From Adlercreutzia sp910585575 (GTDB lineage Bacteria > Actinomycetota > Coriobacteriia > Coriobacteriales > Eggerthellaceae): a stretch of 37,443 nucleotides of DNA. Both the position numbers and the translations under genes were made by a program. The notes beneath the pieces are model-generated. The model saw only the letters and a list, made by a program, of their open reading frames with translations. It was not told the DNA's origin and made no database searches. Location: assembly GCF_951801035.1 (NCBI RefSeq), contig NZ_CATOKT010000012.1; one strand, given 5' to 3'. Positions 31,079-37,443 of this stretch are shown here, piece by piece; the stretch's first letter is position 1, and the number at the start of each line of letters is the position of its first letter.

Positions 31079-32704
31079 ATGAATCTCTCTCGCAGGAACT
31101 TCTTCAAGGGCGCCGTGCTGGGCACCGCGGGCATGGGCGTCGCCTCGGCCGCCCTCATGGCCGGTTGCGCGCCGCAGTCCAAGGCAGAGGCCGACCTCGC
31201 CGAGACTGGCACCGGCGCCACCGAATCCGATTACCCCATCCAGGTGCTCGGCTCCATGGAAGAAGCGGCCGAGTCTTTCGAAGGCGACGTCGTCGTGCTC
31301 GGCTGCGGTCCGGGAGGCATTGCCTGCGCCACGCGCTTGGCCGAGCAGGGCGCCCGCGTGCTCATCGTCGAGAAGACCGACGTCATCGGCGGCACGGGGC
31401 TCGTGGCCTCTGGCAACTGCTACATTTCCCTTAACAGCCAGTTCCAGCTCGACCAGGGCCACGAGGCCGACATCGCCGCTTTCTACAAGGAATGGCTCGA
31501 GGCGGTGCACTACCATTGCGACCACGAGGTGCTGAGCACCTACCTGCGCAACTGCGGCCAAGTCGTCGACTGGATGCTCGGCCAGGGCTTCGGCTACCGC
31601 CTGAAGGAGACACCGCCCACCAATGGGCTCTCGGGCTTCGCCTACCGCATCTCCCAACCTGCCAAGGGCGACGGCAACCGCGAGGAAACCTATGGCAACA
31701 TGGTCGACAAGGTCATCGCAGCCGGCGGCGCCTTCTACCCCAATTGCACCGGTACCGAACTCATCGTCGATGAGGAGGGCACCGTCGTGGGCCTGCGCGC
31801 CGACCGCGCCGGCGAGGCGGTGGACTTCATGGGCAAGGCCGTCGTCATTGCCTCGGGCGGCTATGGCGCCAATCGCGAAATGATCGAGAAGTACTCGGTG
31901 AACCCGCTGCTCGGCCGAGACCCGGTGCTCAACAACGGCGAGGGTGCCCAGATGGCCTGGGCCGCCGGCGCGCAGAAGCCGTGGAACCTCGGCATCCTCT
32001 GCGTCGATACGCTGTACCCCGTCGACGCCGACCATGTGTCCTACCCCGGCGGCGTGCAGGCGCTCGGCAACGTCATGGGCGATGCCGGCAAGGCGCGCAT
32101 GCATGTGAACCAGCTCGGCCGACGCTTCCATTCCGAAGATGCGTTCTGCTGGGTGCCTACTTACGGCGGCACCAACGGCGCGGCCTACAACGAGCCGTGG
32201 CTGTTCGCCATCGCCGACCAGGCGGCCATCGACGCCCTGCAGACCGAGGATGAATCGGTGAACGACGCCTACCTGGAGTCGATGATCGGTTTGGGCGTGC
32301 TCTTCAAGGGCGACACGCCGGCCGAGCTCGCCGAGGCTGCCGGTTGGGATCCCGAGGTGTTCGCCGCCGAGTTCGACAACTACAACACGCTGTGCACCAA
32401 CGGCGAGGATCCGGTGCTCTTCAAGTCAGCTGAGTACCTCGTCGCCTACGGCGACGGCCCATACTACGCCGTGCGCCTGGCGCCCACGCCATTCGGCACC
32501 TGCGGCGACTTGTGCGTCACGCCGAAGATGGAGGTGCGCGGTACCGAGCCCGGCTCCACAGTGAAGGGGCTCTACGCTGTCGGCACTGAAACCGTCGGCA
32601 CCATGCACAACGGCTACTACTGGGCCCTCGGCCAGACGGTGGGCTGGGCCCACACCTCCGGCTACCTGGCCGCTGAGGAAATTGCCGCCAGCGTCTTGGC
32701 GTAA
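31079..32704 (+). CDS. Tat-exported FAD-dependent reductase (fumarate-reductase-like flavoprotein)
   Basis: 541 residues. The leader MNLSRRNFFKGAV is a twin-arginine signal, ending in LMAGC (Cys30, possible lipobox). The FAD-binding fold follows with GCGPGGIACATRLAEQGARVLIVEK (dinucleotide motif at 75-80) and GGTGLVASGNC. The C-terminal GTCGDLCVTPKMEVRG and TVGTMHNGYYWALGQTVGWAHTSGYLAAEEI complete the FAD domain. The capping domain lacks the clear catalytic set of true fumarate reductases, and there is no FMN-binding or heme domain, so electrons must come from a separate membrane partner. Such proteins in Eggerthellaceae reduce diverse organic electron acceptors. The substrate is probably what the divergent LuxR regulator senses. 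The start was chosen at AAAGGGG-ATG; the frame stays open upstream without a signal. Confidence 0.9.
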   Translation: MNLSRRNFFKGAVLGTAGMGVASAALMAGCAPQSKAEADLAETGTGATESDYPIQVLGSMEEAAESFEGDVVVLGCGPGGIACATRLAEQGARVLIVEKTDVIGGTGLVASGNCYISLNSQFQLDQGHEADIAAFYKEWLEAVHYHCDHEVLSTYLRNCGQVVDWMLGQGFGYRLKETPPTNGLSGFAYRISQPAKGDGNREETYGNMVDKVIAAGGAFYPNCTGTELIVDEEGTVVGLRADRAGEAVDFMGKAVVIASGGYGANREMIEKYSVNPLLGRDPVLNNGEGAQMAWAAGAQKPWNLGILCVDTLYPVDADHVSYPGGVQALGNVMGDAGKARMHVNQLGRRFHSEDAFCWVPTYGGTNGAAYNEPWLFAIADQAAIDALQTEDESVNDAYLESMIGLGVLFKGDTPAELAEAAGWDPEVFAAEFDNYNTLCTNGEDPVLFKSAEYLVAYGDGPYYAVRLAPTPFGTCGDLCVTPKMEVRGTEPGSTVKGLYAVGTETVGTMHNGYYWALGQTVGWAHTSGYLAAEEIAASVLA

Positions 32705-32705
32705 G

Positions 32706-32789
32706 AGCAGCTGCTCGGGACGTCTCCCTCCCACGTGCCGAGCAACCTTCAACACCCTCCCTCTCAAGGTTCCCCTCCCAGGGAGCCTT
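32706..32789 (+). terminator. palindromes past the flavoprotein stop
   Basis: GAGCAGCTGCTC (32706-32717) is a perfect palindrome directly after the stop codon. AAGGTTCCC and GGGAGCCTT (about 32766-32789) form another stem. No U-run follows either, so termination is uncertain. Confidence 0.35.
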
Positions 32790-32795
32790 GCTGTT

Positions 32796-32902
32796 GGTGA
32801 GACAGTGCCCCGGAGGGGCGTCTCACCTTCCGAAAGACTTCTGGCGCGAAGCGCAGAGCCTTTCCCTGAAGATGAGACGCCCCTCCGGGGCACTGTCTCA
32901 CC
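32796..32902. repeat. 107-bp palindromic element with perfect 30-bp arms
   Basis: Arm 32796-32825 and arm 32873-32902 are exact inverted copies, 30 bases each, with a 47-base centre. Each arm also folds on itself (TGAGAC-AGT-GCCCC-GGA-GGGGC-GTCTCA). The first half, GTGAGACAGTGCCCC, recurs at 24268-24282. There is no coding capacity. The structure resembles REP/BIME-type or MITE-type repeats. Confidence 0.65.
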
Positions 32903-33004
32903 CACGAACCAACGTCTCGCTTCTGCATAGGGTTCGCTTGGGGAAACTTGTAGTACTATGGCGGGGACTTTATTTCACCTATCAGCTTGCAAGGAGCATG
33001 CCCT

Positions 33005-33889
<885 letters not shown>

Positions 33890-33952
33890 TTCCGAGCCCG
33901 CCGCAAGTGGCGCCAAGCCCCCCTAAAGCCGCAACGTTCTGTTGAACCTCCG

Positions 33953-33988
33953 CGTGCCCCGAGACTCCAAAGGTCTCGGGGCACGTTT
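33953..33988 (+). terminator. terminator of map
   Basis: CGTGCCCCGAGAC (33953-33965) pairs perfectly with GTCTCGGGGCACG (33973-33985), followed by TTT. Confidence 0.88.
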
Positions 33989-34118
33989 GCGTCGAGTTGC
34001 CGATCGATGGCAAAAAACTTACAGGGGGAATACGCTTAGCCCGCCGCTTCGGATTTCGCCGCAGCCCTCTCCTATGCTGGAGCCGTTGTGAACGTCAACC
34101 CCTTGAGAGGAGCATCTC

Positions 34119-34898
34119 ATGGCAGAGAATAAGGAATCCGTCGGCTACACCGCCGAGGGAGCGGCCCTGGAGGCCCAGGAGATCGCCGGCACCGACTACC
34201 CCACCGGCGCCGCCGCCGTCATCGACGACGAGGCCCGGGGAGCGGCCCTGGAGGCGCAGACCCTCGCCGACGGCGAGCCGGCCCGCGTGGCCGCTGCACC
34301 GTCCCCGGCCGACCCGGCAGCCGCCGACGAGCGCGCCGGCGCCGCCCTGCAGGCCCAGGAGCTGAACCCCGCCGAGCCCGTGGCTGCCCCGGCCCCGGCG
34401 CAGGTCGGCTACGGCACCGAGGGCCGCGCGCTTGAGGCGCGGGAAACCGCGAATGTCGGCTACCCCGAGCAACCGGGTACCGGCAACGCCGCCTACCACG
34501 CCACCTACGGCGCGCCGCAGCAGCCCGCTGCCGCCCCGGCACCGGCAGGCGTCCCGACCCCGGCGCCGGCCCCTGCAGCCGCCGCCCCGCGCCCGACCGC
34601 CCCGGCCAAGCCCAAGAAGCCCCTCGACCCCGAGCAGGTCTTCCTCATCTGCGGCATGATCGTCGGCGGCATCATCATCGTCTTCGGCCTGTGCATGCTC
34701 GCCTACTACACCCCCGACGAGGTCGGCGAGTTCTTCGACACCTACAAGATGAACGGCTCGGTCGGCTTCTCCAGCGTCGGCGCCACCGCCCAGCAGGTGC
34801 TGAAGGCCGGCTTCTCGATGCTGCTCATCGGCCTGGGCGCCACCGACATCTGCGCCTTCGGCGCCAAGTTCACGAAGTCCTGGAAGCGCCAGAAGTAG
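34119..34898 (+). CDS. membrane protein with Ala/Pro-rich cytosolic repeats
   Basis: 259 residues; GAGAGGAG precedes the ATG. The N-terminal part carries four copies of a short motif, GAALEAQE-like, at residues 13-22, 40-49, 73-82 and 101-110 (EGAALEAQEI, RGAALEAQTL, AGAALQAQEL, EGRALEARET), spaced 27-33 residues apart. A Pro/Ala-rich linker (about 135-170) follows. Two hydrophobic segments lie at about 173-196 and 226-248, ending in a basic tail (SWKRQK). No known domain. The repeats resemble a scaffold or binding array, but no ligand can be named. Confidence 0.75.
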   Translation: MAENKESVGYTAEGAALEAQEIAGTDYPTGAAAVIDDEARGAALEAQTLADGEPARVAAAPSPADPAAADERAGAALQAQELNPAEPVAAPAPAQVGYGTEGRALEARETANVGYPEQPGTGNAAYHATYGAPQQPAAAPAPAGVPTPAPAPAAAAPRPTAPAKPKKPLDPEQVFLICGMIVGGIIIVFGLCMLAYYTPDEVGEFFDTYKMNGSVGFSSVGATAQQVLKAGFSMLLIGLGATDICAFGAKFTKSWKRQK

Positions 34899-34931
34899 CA
34901 CCCGGCAATCGCAGTAGCACCCGGCAATCGC
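34894..34931 (+). repeat. perfect 19-bp tandem duplication across the stop codon
   Basis: AGTAGCACCCGGCAATCGC occurs twice back to back (34894-34912 and 34913-34931). The first copy contains the stop codon of the preceding gene. Confidence 0.8.
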
Positions 34932-34961
34932 CCGCTCAATCAGGCGGTGCCCCATCCCGTG

Positions 34962-34997
34962 AAGGCCCCGCGCGCCCCGAACAGCGCGGGGCCTTTT
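34962..34997 (+). terminator. rho-independent terminator
   Basis: AAGGCCCCGCGC (34962-34973) pairs perfectly with GCGCGGGGCCTT (34984-34995), followed by TT. Confidence 0.88.
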
Positions 34998-35094
34998 CCT
35001 TACCTGGCGAACCCCCCTACCCACGCTTTTCGAAAAGCGAGCCCGTCTTCTACCCCCGAGCCGCGCTGTGAAAAGTAACAGATTTTGAGTGCCT

Positions 35095-35122
35095 TTGCAT
35101 TTCCTGTGGAGGTTGCTATAAT
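35095..35122 (+). promoter_or_regulatory. strong promoter in the long intergenic region
   Basis: TTGCAT (35095-35100), 16 bases and TATAAT (35117-35122), with a TG one base before the -10 (extended -10). A start near 35129 is expected. No gene with a ribosome-binding site lies within 440 bases. Confidence 0.75.
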
Positions 35123-35128
35123 AGTCTG

Positions 35129-35207
35129 CGATTTACGCCGAAGCACACAAGCTTCGAACGATGAGGGTTCTGTTTTTGGAGGGGACAGGACCCTTTGTCA
35201 TTTCTTA
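35129..35207 (+). ncRNA. candidate small RNA or leader with terminator-like end
   Basis: Downstream of the promoter at 35095, CGAAGC-ACACAA-GCTTCG (35139-35156) and a longer stem (GGGTTCTG 35165-35172 with CAGGACCC 35186-35193, one G-U pair) follow. A T-rich tail comes next (TTTGTCATTTCTT). This would give an RNA of about 75-80 bases. There is no reading frame. It could also be the 5' part of a longer transcript covering the repeat cluster. Confidence 0.45.
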
Positions 35208-35227
35208 ACCCCGCTTTTCGCAGCCTG

Positions 35228-35374
35228 TCTTCCTAAACGTCAGTCTACGACCATGTGGCTTCAGAATTGCGTTTTGGAAGATCGTTTTAGCCTTTCTGGT
35301 CGTAGAAATTCGTTTAATAAGAAAGCGGCCACTAAATCGCCCGCTCCTCTCTACCTAAACGCAATTCTAGAGCC
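35228..35374. repeat. cluster of four related 25-bp repeats in mixed orientation
   Basis: Units lie at 35228-35252 (reverse), 35257-35281 (forward), 35298-35322 (forward) and 35350-35374 (reverse). In forward orientation all share GG at the 5' end, AGA at positions 7-9, CGTTT at positions 14-18 and AGA at the 3' end. Pairs 1/3 and 2/4 are the closest relatives (19 and 21 of 25 identical); 2/4 share a 12-base core, AGAATTGCGTTT. Spacers are 4, 16 and 27 bases. The stretch is AT-richer than the genes around it. No CDS. Function unknown. Confidence 0.8.
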
Positions 35375-35574
35375 ATCGCCGAACCGGAGGCTCCTCCTCG
35401 GATGAGACAGCGCATTTCCCTGCAAGCCGCTGGCAAGTTTTTTCATACAAGTTGGGAACGTGGGTTGCGCGCCCTATATCTTGTGTTAGTATTCTCAATC
35501 GCTAACTAGATATGGTAACCGACCGAGGTCGCGCCCCTGCGGGCGAACCCTCGACGAGCGACAAGGAGCACACC
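35375..35574. other. non-coding stretch before the NrdD-like gene
   Basis: No gene is seen. It contains a GAGACAGCGC string (35404-35413) that partly resembles the 32796 arms. An AT-richer part near 35430-35520 (TTGTGTTAGTATTCTC) may hold a promoter, although no clean -10/-35 pair is visible. The ribosome-binding site AAGGAG lies just before the ATG at 35575. Confidence 0.45.
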
Positions 35575-35895
35575 ATGGAGAACAAGATGATCGACGGCGT
35601 GAAGGTGGCCGTGAACTACGCTCAGGCCGACGACGCCCCGGTGTCCGAGGACGAGATCAAGGCCTACATCAAGCGCGCCCACGACAAGTACCCCCATGGT
35701 CAGCTGGAGTCCCTCACCCTCGACGTCGACGGCGAGGACGTGGGCATCCACTACGGGCTCGCTCCGGTGAAGTTCGACCGCATCCGCCGCATCACCGGCT
35801 ACCTGGTGGGCACCCTCGACCGCTTCAACGACGCCAAGCGCTCCGAAGAGCACGACCGCGTCAAGCACGAGGTTCCCAGCTGCTGCATCAAGTAG
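35575..35895 (+). CDS. stand-alone NrdD-like mini-protein
   Basis: 106 residues from ATG 35575 (AAGGAG upstream). The C-terminal part, RRITGYLVGTLDRFNDAKRSEEHDRVKH, copies the end region of anaerobic ribonucleotide reductase (NrdD), where RRITGYL lies next to the zinc-binding site and glycyl-radical region. Full-length NrdD is about 700 residues. Here the glycyl-radical motif, the catalytic Cys and the CxxC zinc pairs are missing, apart from two Cys at the extreme C-terminus (CCIK). The N-terminal half (VNYAQADDAPVSEDEIKAYIKRAHDKYP) is distinct. It is a real gene with a strong terminator, not a decayed fragment. Confidence 0.85.
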   Translation: MENKMIDGVKVAVNYAQADDAPVSEDEIKAYIKRAHDKYPHGQLESLTLDVDGEDVGIHYGLAPVKFDRIRRITGYLVGTLDRFNDAKRSEEHDRVKHEVPSCCIK

Positions 35896-35928
35896 CTGCG
35901 CGTCCCTCGCATCCCTCGGCTAACGAAA

Positions 35929-35967
35929 CAGGCCCTCTTCCAAACGGAAGAGGGCCTGTTGGTTTCT
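35929..35967. terminator. terminator between the NrdD-like gene and recR
   Basis: CAGGCCCTCTTCC (35929-35941) pairs perfectly with GGAAGAGGGCCTG (35946-35958) over AAAC; TTGGTTTCTT follows on the plus strand, TGTTTCG on the minus strand. It may serve both converging genes. Confidence 0.85.
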
Positions 35968-35980
35968 TGGGCATTGTTGT

Positions 35981-36577
35981 TTACAGCGGCAAGCGTCCCT
36001 CCAAAGCGCGGCCGAGGGTTACCTCGTCGGCGAATTCCAAGTCGCCGCCGACGGGAAGGCCGCTGGCGGGGCGCGTCACCTTCACGCCCAAGGGCTTGAT
36101 GAGCCGCGCCAGGTAGGCGGCCGTGGTCTCGCCCTCGATGTTGGGGTTCATGGCGAGCACCACCTCGGTCACGTCCTCGCGGCCGAGGCGCGCCATCAGC
36201 TCGGCGATGCGCAAGTCGCCCGGCCCCACGCCCTCCATGGGCGCGAGCACGCCCCCGAGCACGTGGTACACGCCGTTGAACACGGCCGTGCGCTCGATGG
36301 GCGGGATGTCGCGCGGCTCGCTCACCACGCAGACCACCGACCCGTCGCGCTTGGCACTCGCGCAAATCTCGCACAGCTCGCCCTCGGCGTAGTTGTAGCA
36401 GCGCGCGCAGAAGTGCACTCCGGCCTTCACCTCGCGGATGGCGTCGGCCAGGCGCAGCGCCTCGGCGGCGTCGGCGTTCAGAATCCAGTAGGCCATGCGC
36501 TGGGCCGACTTCGGCCCCACGCCGGGCAGCCGCTCGAGCTCGTCGAGCAGCTTCTGAATGGAGGGGGCGGCTTGCAT
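35981..36577 (-). CDS. recR: recombination protein RecR
   Basis: 198 residues, the typical length. RecR works with RecF and RecO to load RecA on gapped DNA. The N-terminal helix-hairpin-helix (LERLPGVGPKSAQRMAYWIL), the four-Cys zinc finger (CARCYNYAEGELCEIC) and the Toprim domain (VVSEPRDIPPIERT ... VVLAMNPNIEGETTAAYLARLI) are all clear. It is the last gene of the dnaX-ybaB-recR operon. No strong ribosome-binding site precedes the ATG. Confidence 0.97.
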   Translation of the reverse strand: MQAAPSIQKLLDELERLPGVGPKSAQRMAYWILNADAAEALRLADAIREVKAGVHFCARCYNYAEGELCEICASAKRDGSVVCVVSEPRDIPPIERTAVFNGVYHVLGGVLAPMEGVGPGDLRIAELMARLGREDVTEVVLAMNPNIEGETTAAYLARLIKPLGVKVTRPASGLPVGGDLEFADEVTLGRALEGRLPL

Positions 36578-36604
36578 GGAGAACTTAGGCGTCGCTGGCC
36601 ACGG

Positions 36605-36913
36605 CTACATTAGGCCGGGAATCTTCATGCCGCCCATAACGGCGCTCATGCGGGCGTTCGCGGCCTCGGAGGCGGCGCGCAGGGCCTCGTTCACCGCGGC
36701 GCACACCATGTCCTGCAGCATCTCAACGTCCTCGGGGTCCACGGCGGCCGGATCGATGGCAATCTCGGTGATGGCCATCTCGCCCGTGGCCGTGGCCTTC
36801 ACCATGCCGCCGCCCGCGGAGGCCTCGAAGGTCATGGAGGCGATCTCCTCCTGGGCCGCCGCCGCGTCGCGCTGCATCTTCTGGGCCTGCTTCATCATTT
36901 TCTTCATATCCAT
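36605..36913 (-). CDS. ybaB: YbaB/EbfC nucleoid-associated protein
   Basis: 102 residues, the full family length. The protein is a small DNA-binding dimer found beside dnaX and recR in most bacteria. The N-terminal helix (MMKQAQKMQRDAAAAQEEIASM), the central GGGMVKATATGEMAITEIAIDP strand block and the C-terminal helix (LQDMVCAAVNEALRAASEAANARMSAVMGGMKIPGL) match. AAAGGAG lies before the ATG. It is transcribed with dnaX upstream and recR downstream. Confidence 0.95.
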   Translation of the reverse strand: MDMKKMMKQAQKMQRDAAAAQEEIASMTFEASAGGGMVKATATGEMAITEIAIDPAAVDPEDVEMLQDMVCAAVNEALRAASEAANARMSAVMGGMKIPGLM

Positions 36914-36969
36914 GGAAGGACTCCTTTGCGGAACGGTTTTCGTGTCTGACTATTGTAGGGCAAAGCGCG

Positions 36970-37443
36970 CTAGAGCACCTGCTCGAAGGTCACGCCCTCG
37001 CCGAATCCGAAGGCGAGCGAGGCGGCCAGGGCATCGTCGTCGGGGTCTTCGGAGGGGTTCGGGGAAGGGCCCGAGACGGCGTCGGGTTCCGGAGGCAAGC
37101 CGGCGCTTGAGGGTGCCGCCGCCGGAGCGGGGGCCGCGGGGGCCGTCGGCGCCGGAGCGGGAGCGGAAGCGGCGACAGGCGCGGGGCTGGGGGCCGCGGG
37201 GGCCGACGAAGTCGAAGAGGCCGCCGATTCCCAGGGCGTCACCTCGGCCGAGGCAGCCGGGGCCGCAGGCGCGGGCGCCTCGAAGGGAATGTCGTCATCG
37301 CCGTAGGGCACGTAGTCGTCGTAGGGCGGACGGTCGTCATCGGGGGCCGGGGCAGCAGGAGCCGGGGCCGAGGGAACAGCCGGAGCGGGCACCGCAGGAG
37401 CAGCCGGCGCAGCGGGGGGAACCGGCGCCGGGCCGCAACGGGA
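36970..37443 (-). CDS. dnaX: DNA polymerase III gamma/tau subunit, C-terminal part (cut by window edge)
   Basis: The frame is open from the window edge to the stop at 36970, giving 157 residues here. Only the low-complexity tail is present: Pro/Ala-rich blocks, an acidic DDDRPPYDDYVPYGDDDIPFE segment and a short C-terminal EGVTFEQVL. The ATPase domain lies outside the window, so the call rests on position: dnaX is the standard neighbour upstream of ybaB and recR. The DDIPFE-type tail with a hydrophobic end fits a tau tail in Actinobacteria. The gap to ybaB is 56 bases. Confidence 0.75.
   Translation of the reverse strand, partial: SRCGPAPVPPAAPAAPAVPAPAVPSAPAPAAPAPDDDRPPYDDYVPYGDDDIPFEAPAPAAPAASAEVTPWESAASSTSSAPAAPSPAPVAASAPAPAPTAPAAPAPAAAPSSAGLPPEPDAVSGPSPNPSEDPDDDALAASLAFGFGEGVTFEQVL

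Noticed and set aside
30869..32131. Upstream extension of the LuxR frame to 906 codons
   Set aside because: It runs antisense through the flavoprotein gene; the ribosome-binding site and TM start favour the ATG at 30868.
35228..35374. CRISPR array
   Set aside because: Repeats are in mixed orientation with spacers of 4, 16 and 27 bases, and no cas gene is nearby.
35040..35520. Replication origin, SRP RNA or tmRNA in the long gap
   Set aside because: No DnaA box (TTATCCACA-like), no SRP tetraloop signature and no tmRNA end was found.

Overview
The window looks like a chromosome segment of an anaerobic, high-GC Actinobacterium of the class Coriobacteriia, most likely the family Eggerthellaceae. 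The reasons are: high GC in most genes; an actinobacterial-type integration host factor (mIHF); a Tat-exported flavoprotein next to a 12-transmembrane LuxR-type regulator; a 2-hydroxyacyl-CoA dehydratase-like cluster; and an NrdD-like mini-protein. The genus cannot be fixed from the sequence alone.

Left part (1-12.3 kb). A possible structured RNA with its own promoter (about 155-345) precedes a lower-GC pair: an unknown protein and a secreted BspA-like repeat protein. Housekeeping genes follow: mazG (-), mihF (+), a TrmH-family rRNA methyltransferase (+) coupled to a small membrane protein, and htpG (-) with a CIRCE operator on its promoter. Next come a RelB/PIN toxin-antitoxin pair with a palindromic operator, and two unrelated lipoproteins converging on a pure-stem AT-rich hairpin.

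Middle part (12.3-28.7 kb). There is a 14-TM-type MFS exporter fused to a pair of CBS domains. A three-gene activase/dehydratase-like operon follows, then a J-domain protein overlapping a PF06541-type membrane protein. After that come several envelope proteins of unknown role and an MFS permease. A minus-strand operon (EamA exporter, creatininase-family amidohydrolase, MHS-family permease) faces a divergent TetR regulator and looks like a substrate uptake/hydrolysis unit.

Right part (28.8-37.4 kb). A DUF4160/DUF2442 pair is followed by the divergent LuxR regulator and flavoprotein reductase, a SEC-C methionine aminopeptidase and a repeat-containing membrane protein. A 676-base non-coding stretch carries a strong promoter, hairpins and a cluster of four related 25-bp repeats. 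The window ends with a small NrdD-like protein and the recombination/replication operon dnaX-ybaB-recR (-), with dnaX cut by the window edge.

The most unusual non-coding signals are the four-copy 25-bp repeat cluster (35228-35374), three long palindromic intergenic elements (3753-3906, 21752-21835, 32796-32902) and interleaved inverted repeats in the leader of a lipoprotein gene (12018-12122). No tRNA, rRNA, CRISPR array, insertion sequence or prophage gene was recognised.
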